DNA of 64,000 bases from SpSt-398 sp041752235 (GCA_041752235.1 JBGSHM010000010.1:186001-250000), one strand, 5' to 3'; shown: positions 27,215-35,720, counted from the first letter of the stretch. The notes: generated by a model not told the origin, from the letters alone. Numbers and translations are program-made.

Positions 27215-28113
27215 TGTTCTGGAAAAAAATATTTAAACGCAAAGAGAAATCGGCACTTCCAACTCACCGTACCGAGATCATAGACTCCGGTCATATCAAA
27301 GTGGTGGTGCGTACCGATCTGGGAAATATTCGTCTCAATAATGAAGACCTCGGTCTGTTCTATCGCATTGCCGATGAAAAAGTGATCCGCGAAAAGGGAT
27401 ACCTCTTATTGGTCGCCGATGGAATGGGTGGTCATCAGGCCGGTGAGGTCGCCAGTCGCATGGCGTCGGAAATCATCAGCCAGGAATATTTCAAATCGGA
27501 AAAGAATGGAGGAATCGAGAAGAGCCTGCGACGCGCCTTTCTCTCCGCTAATCAACAAATATTCCAATCCGCTTCATTAAATAAGGAAAGACATGGCATG
27601 GGTACTACCTGTACCGCCTTGGTGGTAACAGAGCAGTCCATTCATTTTGGCCATGTAGGTGATAGCCGGGCGTATTTGTGGAAACAAAACGCCATTCACC
27701 GCATCACCGAGGACCATACCTATGTTCAGGAGTTGGTGCGCAGTGGAGAGATCACCCGGGAGGAAGCCGAAACCCATCCCAAGCGAAATATCCTGACCAA
27801 TGCCATGGGAACAAAGCCCGATGTAAAAGTGGATACAGGAAAATTCCACCTGCCCTTCGAAACGGGCGATCGCCTTTTGCTTTGTTCCGATGGGTTGTAT
27901 GACTACCTGGTGGATGCAGAGATCGCCCAGTGGCTATCGGGTAATACCATCGCCGAAGCGGCCGAACAAATGATCCAGGAAGCAAAAAACAGAGGAGGAC
28001 ATGACAATATCACCATTGTACTGGCAGAGAAAACATCCGGTGAAACGGATTCCCCGGCCAAAGAAACCCGGGACATTGACCTGCCAGTTACCAAAGAACT
28101 TGATTTACCATGA
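27214..28113 (+). CDS. PP2C-family protein phosphatase
   Basis: A 299-residue soluble metal-dependent Ser/Thr phosphatase. Motifs in order are LLVADGMGGHQAGEVAS (metal-binding Asp), GHVGDSRAYLW, TEDHTYVQELV, LLCSDGLYDYL and GGHDNITIVLA. It has no transmembrane segment. It overlaps the upstream kinase by one base and the downstream kinase by four (ATGA). Its role should be to reverse phosphorylation by the two flanking kinases, the same kinase/PP2C logic known from PppA-PpkA and PstP-Pkn systems. Confidence 0.95.
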   Translation: MFWKKIFKRKEKSALPTHRTEIIDSGHIKVVVRTDLGNIRLNNEDLGLFYRIADEKVIREKGYLLLVADGMGGHQAGEVASRMASEIISQEYFKSEKNGGIEKSLRRAFLSANQQIFQSASLNKERHGMGTTCTALVVTEQSIHFGHVGDSRAYLWKQNAIHRITEDHTYVQELVRSGEITREEAETHPKRNILTNAMGTKPDVKVDTGKFHLPFETGDRLLLCSDGLYDYLVDAEIAQWLSGNTIAEAAEQMIQEAKNRGGHDNITIVLAEKTSGETDSPAKETRDIDLPVTKELDLP

Positions 28114-29855
28114 TCGGACAACACATACAGAACTACCAGGTGACCGCCCATTTGGGAGAGGGAGGCATGGGTACTGTTTACAAAGCCACCGATACGGTTT
28201 TGGGGCGGGAGGTGGCACTCAAGATGCTGCACACCCCGCTGATCAACCAATCGCAATTTCTGGAACGCTTTCGGAAAGAAGCACGCATCCTGGCCCAGTT
28301 GCTCCACCCCAATATCACCGCCATTTACAATTTTATCGAGCAGAACAACAGCCATTACATGGTGATGGAATTTGTGGAAGGCAAGAACCTCGACAGTCTG
28401 CTTCGCCAGCACCGTGTACTTTCTTATCAAACCATCGTGCCCGTTTTTATCCAGGCCCTGGAAGGATTGCATCATGCACATAGAAAAGGCATCTTCCACC
28501 GCGACATCAAACCCTCGAATCTGATCCTTACTCCCGATGGCACGGTCAAGGTCATGGACTTTGGCATTGCCCGCATGGCCGGGGAACAACGCATGACCCA
28601 GATAAACCGGGTTGTAGGTACCGTGGAATTCATGGCTCCGGAGTTGATACAAGGAAAAGACCCTTCCGTAGCCTCGGACATCTATGCTACGGCTGTAACC
28701 ATGTATGAACTCCTTACCGGTAAACTCCCATTTGAGAGCACCACGGATTTCAATCTCATGCAAGAGATCCTGCAGAAGAAACCACCTGCCCCGGATAAAC
28801 TCAATGCGGCGATTCCCAAGAGCCTGAGCCAGATCCTGCTCAAAGCCATGGAAAAGAAACCTGAATCGAGATATTCTGACGCACGTGCTTTTCAGCAAGC
28901 CCTCATCAATGCCTTCCCGCAATTACGGGAGATCGATATGCAAGCATTGACGCCTTCTGCACCCATGACACAGGTGATCTCCACCACCGGCAACCATCCG
29001 CTGGCTACCCAGATAGACGCCAGGGTGGGCACGCAACGTACCGGTGATAATGCGTTGCCTGTGATGACCCGGCTTCAACAGAAATGGGAAGGATTAAATA
29101 AGAAACATGTGGGCATTGCTGCCGGTGTACTTGCCCTGCTCATCGTTGTGACCAGCCTTTTATTTGGCGGCAAAAAAGACCAGGTATCAGATAACACCTT
29201 ATCCCCTACAGATAGTACCGGACAAACAAATACGGTCAACCATTCTGCAACCTCTTCTGATGAAAATGGCGGTGGCGGTTCACTGCCCGCCAACTGTACA
29301 GTGACCACCATTACCCCCCCTTCGGAAAGGTTTCAACCCATTGATGACCCAAAGAAAGGGAATGAAGGAAATCAAAAACCAAAAGAGGACAAGAAACCCG
29401 TCATTCCCAATGAAAAGCCAAAGGATGATCCCATAGAGATCAAACCTGTTGTTGTCATTCCCAAAGAAGAGCCTAAGCCTGACCCCGGACCGGTCAATCC
29501 ACCAGAGAAAAAAGCCACACGCACCATCGCGTTGGTCAACCGTACGGAAATCAGTCTTTACCTCCGCGAAAACATCAATGGCAATTCAGCCTATGCGGGT
29601 CAATCACTCAGCTTTACGGTTACACGCCCCGTGTATTATAGCGGGGAAGTCATTGTAGAAAAAGGGGCTTCTGCTACCGGGCGTATCACCAAAGCGGGTA
29701 ATAAAAAATTATCCATCGTCATCAGCTCAGTTAAGGCCGCCAATGGGCAACGGATTCCTTTACAGGAAACGGAACTCAGCGGTCGGATCGAAGAGATCCT
29801 CGCCAGTCGAAACTATTCAGCTTATATCAAAAAAGGAATTACCATCACTCTCTAA
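28110..29855 (+). CDS. Second membrane Ser/Thr protein kinase
   Basis: A 581-residue Hanks-type kinase. GEGGMGTVYKA, Lys38, HRDIKPSN (130-137), DFG (150-152) and GTVEFMAPEL show an intact catalytic domain. A juxtamembrane stretch rich in Thr/Ser leads to a transmembrane helix at about 333-352, then an extracytoplasmic Pro/Lys-rich linker (about 385-460) long enough to cross the periplasm. A C-terminal domain of about 110 residues includes RTIALVNRTEISLYLRENI and GKIT-like beta patterns, and I do not recognise it. The linker is unlike that of the first kinase, so the two probably sense different things. Confidence 0.93.
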   Translation: MIGQHIQNYQVTAHLGEGGMGTVYKATDTVLGREVALKMLHTPLINQSQFLERFRKEARILAQLLHPNITAIYNFIEQNNSHYMVMEFVEGKNLDSLLRQHRVLSYQTIVPVFIQALEGLHHAHRKGIFHRDIKPSNLILTPDGTVKVMDFGIARMAGEQRMTQINRVVGTVEFMAPELIQGKDPSVASDIYATAVTMYELLTGKLPFESTTDFNLMQEILQKKPPAPDKLNAAIPKSLSQILLKAMEKKPESRYSDARAFQQALINAFPQLREIDMQALTPSAPMTQVISTTGNHPLATQIDARVGTQRTGDNALPVMTRLQQKWEGLNKKHVGIAAGVLALLIVVTSLLFGGKKDQVSDNTLSPTDSTGQTNTVNHSATSSDENGGGGSLPANCTVTTITPPSERFQPIDDPKKGNEGNQKPKEDKKPVIPNEKPKDDPIEIKPVVVIPKEEPKPDPGPVNPPEKKATRTIALVNRTEISLYLRENINGNSAYAGQSLSFTVTRPVYYSGEVIVEKGASATGRITKAGNKKLSIVISSVKAANGQRIPLQETELSGRIEEILASRNYSAYIKKGITITL

Positions 29856-29875
29856 CCAAAAAAAAATCAACAATC

Positions 29876-30502
29876 ATGAAAAAGATCCTTCTCGCAGTCT
29901 TGTTATTCAGTTCCCTGGCAATGACTGCCCAGGTAAAACAGAGATCGACCACCAAGGGGTTTAGTGCCGCTATTCAGGGACATACCCTGGGTTGGACCTC
30001 TACCTATTTCCAATACCTCGATGAAAATTCTCCCAATGGATATGGTGGCGGCCTTCGCCTGGGTTATGGTGTCACCGATATGATCGAACCTTATCTCGCC
30101 ATTGATTTTACCACCATGGGAACATCAAACATCGATGCGCAATCCTTCAAGATGCGTCACCTTGACATTGGTGTTCGCCTCAATTTCGTTGGAAATGTAC
30201 ACCCGGTACGTCCTTTCGTTGAAGCCGGTTTTACATCCCTGAAAGGAACGCTGAAACAAGTCGTCAGTGGTTCCGGTTATGTGGATGCCGACTTCTATGG
30301 TGGTAAGCCACATCTGGGTGGTGGTGTAAGCTGGTTCCCCAGTGTACCCATCAACATTTTCGCCAAAGGAATTTTTACTGTAGGTAAAAAATCAAACCTG
30401 GATATCGATGGCGTCAAAAGTCCGGATAAGCCCGATGTAACTACATTCCGCATATCCGTCGGTGTTGGTTTCAATATCTCCGAGCTCGTTGCCAATAATT
30501 AA
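29876..30502 (+). CDS. Outer-membrane beta-barrel protein
   Basis: A 208-residue secreted barrel. The signal peptide ends at MTAQ (about residue 19). Strand-like segments alternate through the protein (YGGGLRLGYGVTDMIEPYLA, MRHLDIGVRLNFVG, VRPFVEAGFTSLKG, ISVGVGFNIS). It starts 20 bases after the second kinase stop and so belongs to the same operon. It could be the outer-membrane partner of the kinase linker domain, but there is no direct evidence. Confidence 0.8.
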   Translation: MKKILLAVLLFSSLAMTAQVKQRSTTKGFSAAIQGHTLGWTSTYFQYLDENSPNGYGGGLRLGYGVTDMIEPYLAIDFTTMGTSNIDAQSFKMRHLDIGVRLNFVGNVHPVRPFVEAGFTSLKGTLKQVVSGSGYVDADFYGGKPHLGGGVSWFPSVPINIFAKGIFTVGKKSNLDIDGVKSPDKPDVTTFRISVGVGFNISELVANN

Positions 30503-30508
30503 TCACGC

Positions 30509-30564
30509 TTAGCGCCTTCGCGTCCTGGCGGTTATGCCTTACCGCCAAGGCGCAAGGACGCTAA
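30509..30564. repeat. Dispersed ACCGC-type inverted repeat, copy 5 (arms turned outward)
   Basis: TTAGCGCC...CTGGCGGTTA is followed after TGCC by TTACCGCCAAGGCGCAAGG...CTAA. Compared with copies 1, 3 and 4 the two arms are in the opposite order. It lies between two outer-membrane protein genes inside the likely kinase operon. Confidence 0.8.
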
Positions 30565-30584
30565 AAACAAAAAATACCTTCAAC

Positions 30585-31781
30585 ATGAAACAAGTTTTTA
30601 TTGCCTGTTCCTTTTTAACTATTAGTAATTACATGATGGGTCAGAATATTGTCTTCTGGACACCCACCAATTTGCATGGTACCATTATTGACAATACCAC
30701 CAGTGTAAGGGCCGAAGCACTCGGCAAGAACACCATTACACTCAATGGGGTGCGTACCGCCTTCGAGAACCCGGCAACGATCAGTCCGGGTGATGATAAA
30801 TTACAAATAGCTTTGAACTACCTAAAAGGTAGTCCGGTTTATCCCAAGGCTTATTACCCTTTTCTCGGTGTTTCGTATCGCATTCTTCCAAAAGTGACCG
30901 CCTCTCTTACTACCCATCATTATATAGATCCTGATTCCTATTGGAGTGCTGAAATTGCCGGACAGGATTTTGACACGGAGAAAAAAGCCCATCACACGTA
31001 TTCGGTTGGGTTGGCGGCGGAAGTACTCGAAGGATTGCATGTCGGCTTATCAGGTAACCTGATGCAGGATGAAGAGATCAAAGGTCAAACTACCTCCAAG
31101 GATTTTATCATGAACCTGGGAGTGATCTATGATAAAAAAGTTAGCTTCTTTAAAAACAAATCCGGTATCAGTAATGAGAATTTTCGGGTGGCCGCCAGTA
31201 TGTTTAACCTGTTGATGGATGGGCAAACGATTCAACGGCAGAGTGAAACCGTATGGCAATACCGGGATATGCCCATCATTGCCCGTGCCGGTGTGGCTTA
31301 TGGATTTAGTTTGCCTTTAAAACCAGCCTTTGCCCAAAAAAGCAAAAAACTGAAAAGTGCTCCGCAAACCATTGACCTGAGTGCCAGGTTGCAATATGGA
31401 AATTGGCTGAAAAACAGCAAGCACATTTATGATGAATACAACTTTCACACCCACATCGGTATTGGCCTCGAAGCCGTAGCCCTGAAACTCCTCGCTGTTC
31501 GATTGGGGTATTTTACTGAATCGAGGATAGTGGCTAAAAATCCGGTCCCGGGTACGCGTTATGCCACCAAGGACAAACGCAAGGGGCTTACCTGGGGATT
31601 GGGCGCCATCATACCGGCAAAAGACTGGTCGAATGGGAAACTCCCCTTTGATATCCGTTTTGATCTGTTATTGAAAAATCATCCTGATCTGCTGGATGAG
31701 GTTGTTTCCATGAGGTCATCTCCCGATTTCACCGATAAGAAACTCCAGTTCGGCATCGGTATCGAACTCGCGATAAAGTAG
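30585..31781 (+). CDS. Outer-membrane protein, FadL/PorV-like
   Basis: A 398-residue secreted barrel. It has a signal peptide (about 1-19, ending MMGQ), an early FENPATI segment resembling the NPA motif of FadL/PorV/PorQ proteins, and many amphipathic strands to the end (LQFGIGIELAIK). The ATG at 30585 is used because an upstream frame from 30534 runs through the repeat. PorV-like proteins help export or attach type 9 secretion cargo in Bacteroidota, but no specific assignment is possible here. A strong terminator follows. Confidence 0.75.
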   Translation: MKQVFIACSFLTISNYMMGQNIVFWTPTNLHGTIIDNTTSVRAEALGKNTITLNGVRTAFENPATISPGDDKLQIALNYLKGSPVYPKAYYPFLGVSYRILPKVTASLTTHHYIDPDSYWSAEIAGQDFDTEKKAHHTYSVGLAAEVLEGLHVGLSGNLMQDEEIKGQTTSKDFIMNLGVIYDKKVSFFKNKSGISNENFRVAASMFNLLMDGQTIQRQSETVWQYRDMPIIARAGVAYGFSLPLKPAFAQKSKKLKSAPQTIDLSARLQYGNWLKNSKHIYDEYNFHTHIGIGLEAVALKLLAVRLGYFTESRIVAKNPVPGTRYATKDKRKGLTWGLGAIIPAKDWSNGKLPFDIRFDLLLKNHPDLLDEVVSMRSSPDFTDKKLQFGIGIELAIK

Positions 31782-31805
31782 GTTAGGAATAGTGAGGTAA
31801 ATGAA

Positions 31806-31847
31806 AACAGGCAGCTGTACGTAGTACAAGCTGCCTGTTCTTTTTTT
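31806..31847 (+). terminator. Rho-independent terminator of the kinase/outer-membrane operon
   Basis: AACAGGCAGCTGTAC pairs with GTACAAGCTGCCTGTT (one bulged base) around a 3-base loop. A run of seven T follows directly. It lies 24 bases after the FadL-like gene. Confidence 0.92.
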
Positions 31848-31854
31848 GATTTTA

Positions 31855-31919
31855 GGTCGGAGGTCCGAAGTCCGGGGTCAGGAGTCCGAAGTATTACTCC
31901 GGACCCCCGACTCCCGACT
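31855..31919. repeat. Iterated-word inverted repeat (GGTCCGAAGTCC type) after tsf
   Basis: The left half has GTCGGAGGTCCGAAGTCC words and the right half has CCGGACCCCCGACTCCCGAC, its imperfect inverse. It abuts the tsf stop codon and could serve as its 3'-end hairpin. Confidence 0.7.
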
Positions 31920-32756
31920 TTATCCTAACGCTACTCTCTTAAACCCGGTCACTTTCACATTTCCGGCTTCTTTGAGGTAATCGGCTACGGATTTGCTGCC
32001 ATCTTTTACAAATGCCTGGGCTTCCAGGGTTTGTTCTTTGAAGAAGGCGTTCATTTTTCCGTCGGCGATCTTAGCGATCATTTCATCTGGCTTTCCAGCC
32101 ATTTTGGGATCCTGTTTCATCAGGTCAACGATGATGTCTTTCTCGCGGGCGATCACATCGGCAGGAACACTGGCGGCATCAACGGCCACTGGGTTCAGTG
32201 CTGCGATCTGCATCGCTACATCTTTACCAGCTTCGGCGGCTTCTTTGTTCATACCAACCAATACCCCGATGCGGTAGGCACCATGGATATAGGAGGCTAC
32301 ATATTCGGCATCAATGCGCTCCAGACGGGTTACCCCGATCTTTTCACCAATGGAAGCTAATTTATCATTTACCAGATCAGCCACGGTGGCGGAACCGGCT
32401 TTGGTGCTCAGCAATTCTTCCAGGGTCTTCACGTTGGCCGCTACGGCCGCATCGGCAATGGTTTGAGCAAAGGCCACAAAATCAGCATTCTTACTTACGA
32501 AGTCTGTTTCGCAGCTCACACATACCACGATACCTGTCTTATGGTCAGCGGTTGTTTGGGCGATCACCACACCTTCTTTGGCTTCACGGTCGCTGCGTTT
32601 GGCAGCTACTTTCTGTCCTTGTTTGCGCAGCCAGTCGATCGCTGCTTCAAAATCACCATTGGTTTCGGTGAGGGCTTTGCGGCAATCCATCATACCGGCA
32701 CCGGTTGCCTGACGGAGTTTGTTTATATCCTGGGCACTGATTGTCACTGTTGACAT
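31920..32756 (-). CDS. tsf: Elongation factor Ts
   Basis: A 278-residue nucleotide-exchange factor for EF-Tu. The start MSTVTISAQDINKLRQ leads into the family signature ATGAGMMDCRKALTETNGD. The coiled VCVSCETDFVSKN region and the C-terminal dimerisation part follow. It follows rpsB on the minus strand, separated by an iterated-word hairpin of about 100 bases. Confidence 0.97.
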   Translation of the reverse strand: MSTVTISAQDINKLRQATGAGMMDCRKALTETNGDFEAAIDWLRKQGQKVAAKRSDREAKEGVVIAQTTADHKTGIVVCVSCETDFVSKNADFVAFAQTIADAAVAANVKTLEELLSTKAGSATVADLVNDKLASIGEKIGVTRLERIDAEYVASYIHGAYRIGVLVGMNKEAAEAGKDVAMQIAALNPVAVDAASVPADVIAREKDIIVDLMKQDPKMAGKPDEMIAKIADGKMNAFFKEQTLEAQAFVKDGSKSVADYLKEAGNVKVTGFKRVALG

Positions 32757-32789
32757 ATAGTTATTATTTAAAGATCAAAGAATGGTTTG

Positions 32790-32888
32790 GGGTTCGGAGT
32801 CCGGGGTCGGGGGTCCGGGGTCGGGAGTCGGGGGTAATTCTTCCGACTTTGGACTTCCGTCTTCGGACCTTGGACTTCCGTCTTCGAA
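32790..32888. repeat. Iterated-word inverted repeat between rpsB and tsf
   Basis: 32790-32834 consists of GGTTCGGAGTCCGGGGTC-type words. 32840-32888 has the mirrored ACTTCCGTCTTCGGACC words. It can fold into a long imperfect GC-rich hairpin in the rpsB-tsf transcript. Confidence 0.75.
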
Positions 32889-32893
32889 CTAAC

Positions 32894-33781
32894 TCAACGT
32901 CTTCCACCACCCGGTCCACGACCAGCAGAAGTACCACCACCACCGGTTGTACGGCGACGTTGACCACCACCTGCGCCACGACCACGGCCACCACGTCCGG
33001 CTTCAGCTTCTGCTTCGGCCAGGAGTTTGGCTGCTTTCTTTTCCTTTTCGTCATCATTCACTTCATCTCCTTCATCGTCTTTGGCAGCTTGTCTTTCGGC
33101 AAGGCCTTCGGCGATGGCAGCGGTGATATAGTTTACAATGATGGCGATGGATTTGGTAGCATCATCATTCGCGGGAATGGGGAAGTCTACTTTATTGGGA
33201 TCACAGTTTGTATCTACCACACCAAAGGTGGTAATGTTCAAACGCTTGGCTTCGGAGAGGGCAATATGCTCATGACCGATATCCACAATGAAAAGGGCAG
33301 CGGGTACACGTCCCAACTGGGCGATACCACCGAGTACCTTTTCCATTTTATCCTTATCGCGGCTCAGCGTCAGGCGTTCTTTTTTAGTGATGCTGTCGAA
33401 AGAACCATCGCCCAGCATTTTTTCAATGCTTTGCATCTTCTTCACGCTCTTGCGAACGGTATTGAAGTTGGTCAGCATTCCACCCAACCAACGCTCGGTT
33501 ACGAAAGGCATATTTACTTTCCGTGCGCTATCGGTTACGATATCCTTGGCCTGCTTCTTGGTTCCAACGAACAGGATCTTCTTACCGCTGCGAGCGATCG
33601 CTTTAAGGGCGGCGGCAGATTCCTGTAAACACTCGGTGGTCTTGTTCAGGTCAATGATGTGGATGCCTTTCTTCTCAGCAAAGATGTAAGGCAACATCTT
33701 GGGGTTCCACTTCTTCTTCAGGTGACCAAAGTGTACACCGGCTTCGAGGAGCTGCTGTTGTAAGGAAGTATTATTTTCCAT
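32894..33781 (-). CDS. rpsB: 30S ribosomal protein S2 with Gly/Arg-rich tail
   Basis: A 295-residue ribosomal protein. LLEAGVHFGHLKKKWNPKM near the start and FVGTKKQAKDIV are typical of S2. The ATG at 33781 gives MENNTSLQQQ; the frame from 33802 adds 7 doubtful residues. The conserved body ends around residue 235. A charged Glu/Asp/Lys/Ala stretch follows, then about 35 residues of Gly/Arg-rich low-complexity sequence with several RGG-like units. E. coli S2 is 241 residues, so the tail is an extension of about 55 residues. Confidence 0.96.
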   Translation of the reverse strand: MENNTSLQQQLLEAGVHFGHLKKKWNPKMLPYIFAEKKGIHIIDLNKTTECLQESAAALKAIARSGKKILFVGTKKQAKDIVTDSARKVNMPFVTERWLGGMLTNFNTVRKSVKKMQSIEKMLGDGSFDSITKKERLTLSRDKDKMEKVLGGIAQLGRVPAALFIVDIGHEHIALSEAKRLNITTFGVVDTNCDPNKVDFPIPANDDATKSIAIIVNYITAAIAEGLAERQAAKDDEGDEVNDDEKEKKAAKLLAEAEAEAGRGGRGRGAGGGQRRRTTGGGGTSAGRGPGGGRR

Positions 33782-33787
33782 TTTATG

Positions 33788-33871
33788 TTTAGCTTTTAGC
33801 ATTTAGCTTTTAGCTGTGTAAATTGATTGTATCGCCGGGCTAATAGCTAAAAGCTAATAGCCAATGGCTAT
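33788..33871. repeat. AGCTAATAGC-type inverted repeat between rpsI and rpsB
   Basis: TTAGCTTTTAGCATTTAGC on the left faces GCTAATAGCTAAAAGCTAAT on the right across about 30 bases. It is an imperfect hairpin of iterated words in the ribosomal transcript. Confidence 0.7.
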
Positions 33872-33873
33872 AA

Positions 33874-34263
33874 TTAACGTTTGCTGAACTGGTAGCTTCT
33901 TCTGGCTTTCTTCTTACCAAATTTCTTCCGTTCTACAGAGCGTGGGTCACGTTTCAGCAGACCGGCTGCTTTCAACGCTGGACGCAGTTCGGCATTTACT
34001 TCAACCAGCGCGCGGGCAATACCCAGCTTGGCAGCTTCAGCCTGACCTTTCAGACCACCACCAGCGGCGTTGATCTTAATGTCGAATTTGTCGGTAGCTT
34101 CCACGGTGCGCAGGGGAGCTTCCACCTGATTCTGCAGGTACACCAGGGGAAAATAAACTTTATAGTCTTTGTCGTTCACAGTGATGGCACCGGTTCCCTT
34201 GGAGAGGAAGATACGGGTCACGGCTTCTTTACGACGACCAATTCCGTTTTTCTGTTTTTCCAT
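33874..34263 (-). CDS. rpsI: 30S ribosomal protein S9
   Basis: A 129-residue ribosomal protein. GIGRRKEAVTRIFL, GGGLKGQAEAAKLGIARAL and the basic end KKARRSYQFSKR are diagnostic; the SKR tail contacts the P-site tRNA. It follows rplM after a 52-base spacer that contains an AGCTAATAGC hairpin. Confidence 0.97.
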   Translation of the reverse strand: MEKQKNGIGRRKEAVTRIFLSKGTGAITVNDKDYKVYFPLVYLQNQVEAPLRTVEATDKFDIKINAAGGGLKGQAEAAKLGIARALVEVNAELRPALKAAGLLKRDPRSVERKKFGKKKARRSYQFSKR

Positions 34264-34278
34264 TTTCGATTATTTATT

Positions 34279-34315
34279 AAAAGCTAAAAGCCAGGAGCTA
34301 TTAGCTAATAGCTTT
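34279..34315 (-). repeat. AGCTAATAGC words between rplM and rpsI
   Basis: AAAAGCTAAAAGCC and AGCTATTAGCTAATAGCTTT form short imperfect hairpins directly after the rplM stop. Same word family as at 5363 and 33788. Confidence 0.6.
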
Positions 34316-34759
34316 TTAGAATTTAAGTTCTTTGGGTTGTTGTGCGGTATGAGGATGCTCGGCACCGGCATACACAAACATTTTTTTGACCATTTTACGT
34401 CCCAGCCGGTTCTTGGGGAGCATGCCTTTAACAGCGCGCTCGATCAGGGCGTCCGGACGACGTTTCAACAGGCTGGCAGCTGTCTCTTCCTTCTTACCAC
34501 CCGGATAACCCGAGAAGTTGATGTAGATCTTTTCTTCCAGTTTGTTTCCTGTGAATCTTACTTTGTCTGCATTGATTACTACGACGTAGTCGCCAGTATC
34601 AACGTGAGGAGTATAGGAGGCTTTGTGCTTTCCGCGCAGAACGGCTGCGATCTTCGAGCACATGCGTCCTACGGTTTGATTGGTACCATCAACAACGTAC
34701 CAGTTACGTTGAATGGTAGCCGCATTTGCATGCTTGGTGGTGAAATGTAGTTTGCTCAT
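34316..34759 (-). CDS. rplM: 50S ribosomal protein L13
   Basis: A 147-residue ribosomal protein. WYVVDGTNQTVGRMCSKIA, HVDTGDYVVVINADKVRFTG, and AVKGMLPKNRLGRKMVKKM are typical. It is the first gene of the rplM-rpsI-rpsB-tsf operon and has a perfect TAnnTTTG box 66 bases upstream. Confidence 0.97.
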   Translation of the reverse strand: MSKLHFTTKHANAATIQRNWYVVDGTNQTVGRMCSKIAAVLRGKHKASYTPHVDTGDYVVVINADKVRFTGNKLEEKIYINFSGYPGGKKEETAASLLKRRPDALIERAVKGMLPKNRLGRKMVKKMFVYAGAEHPHTAQQPKELKF

Positions 34760-34832
34760 TATTCTTTTTATTTTAAAATTTCCATCAGGGCCAACCCCCG
34801 GAGGACCCCCATATTTGGGGAGCGCAAAGATA
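34760..34832 (-). promoter_or_regulatory. Promoter and leader of the rplM operon
   Basis: The minus strand has TATCTTTG at 34832-34825, a perfect TAnnTTTG -7 box. The leader downstream (about 34820-34760) holds CCCCAAATATGGGG, a near-palindrome, then GGTCCTCCGGGGGTTGG. A structured leader before L13 could bind a ribosomal protein for feedback, which is inference. Together with the repeat at 34935-35016 this describes the 363-base gap before the HD gene; nothing else is seen there. Confidence 0.6.
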
Positions 34833-34934
34833 GGGGAAAACGGGTGGTGAAAACAGGGGTTTGAGGGTTAAATTTTCAGCGCACCTTTGTATTTGATTGA
34901 TTTTCAATAAAAAATTTGATAATATTTTATAGTG

Positions 34935-35016
34935 CTTTACCGCCAGGGCACTATGGCGCGAGGGTTCGCAAAGAAATCCTGGCGCTTCTTTGTGTCTTAG
35001 CGCCCTGGCGGTAAAG
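34935..35016. repeat. Dispersed ACCGC-type inverted repeat, copy 6
   Basis: CTTTACCGCCAGGGCACTATG and CTTAGCGCCCTGGCGGTAAAG pair at their ends for about 14 bases perfectly (CTTTACCGCCAGGG with CCCTGGCGGTAAAG). It lies between divergent rplM and the HD-domain gene. Confidence 0.88.
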
Positions 35017-35122
35017 AATACCTTACTTCATATTCCTTATTTTTCCCCAAAAAACCTCCCCCATGCCCTCTCACCACCTTGGCCGCTCCACCTTCGGCGA
35101 CCCCAAAAACACCGGTAACCTG

Positions 35123-35674
35123 ATGTCTATTGAAGAAGCCCGTGCGCTTTTGCATGAATGGGTGCCCAATGAGCGACTCCGCCTGCACATGTACCAGGTG
35201 GCCGCGGTAATGAAAGCCTGGGCCCTAGAGAAAGAAGGTGCCGATGAAAAAACCGCGCTTAAATGGGAATTGGCCGGTTTACTCCATGATGCAGACTGGG
35301 AAAAATTTCCGGATGACCATTGCCGCATCATTATTGAAGAACTGGAGCGGCGTAACCAGGACCCCGAACTGATCCATTGCATAGCCTCGCATGGCCCCGG
35401 CTATTTTGGGGTAGAACCGGAGAACAAGATGGACAAGATGATCTATATGTTTGATGAACTCAGCGGACTTATTCATGCCTATAGCCTGATGCGCCCTGGA
35501 GGCTATGAGGGCATGGATGTAAAAGGAGTAAAAAAGAGATTAAAGGAAAAAAGCTTTGCCGCCAATGTAAGCCGCGACGATATCAACGACGCTGCTTCGC
35601 GGATCGATACCCCTCTGGATGATATCATCCAATTCATCATCACAGTTCAATCCTCGCGTACCCTTGCGCCTTAG
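35123..35674 (+). CDS. HD-domain phosphohydrolase-like protein
   Basis: A 183-residue cytosolic protein. LAGLLHDADWEKFPDDH carries the HD metal ligands, and IIEELERRN, IASHGPGYF and FDELSGLIHAYSLMRP are family segments of small HDIG-type hydrolases. The ATG at 35123 (MSIEEARALLHEW) fits family N-termini better than 35063. The stop codon and the last residues (RTLAP) lie inside dispersed repeat copy 7, so insertion or expansion of the repeat may have replaced the native C-terminus. Substrate unknown. Confidence 0.8.
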   Translation: MSIEEARALLHEWVPNERLRLHMYQVAAVMKAWALEKEGADEKTALKWELAGLLHDADWEKFPDDHCRIIIEELERRNQDPELIHCIASHGPGYFGVEPENKMDKMIYMFDELSGLIHAYSLMRPGGYEGMDVKGVKKRLKEKSFAANVSRDDINDAASRIDTPLDDIIQFIITVQSSRTLAP

Positions 35675-35720
35675 CGCCCTGGCGGTAAAGCTTAACCGCG
35701 AGGACGCAAAGACGCCAAGA
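35664..35720. repeat. Dispersed ACCGC-type inverted repeat, copy 7 (outward arms)
   Basis: TTGCGCCTTAGCGCCCTGGCG is followed by TTAACCGCGAGGACGCAAAG. The arm order is like copy 5. It supplies the stop codon of the HD gene. Behind it, at 35727-35770, AATTCGTGC and AATTCGTATAATTTG words repeat in tandem. Confidence 0.82.

Noticed and set aside
27903..28922. 339-codon open frame antisense to the PP2C and second kinase genes
   Set aside because: Both sense genes have complete motifs; the antisense product shows no recognisable domain.
32741..33628. 295-codon frame antisense to rpsB
   Set aside because: rpsB is certain; the frame runs through the iterated-word repeat and low-complexity tail.
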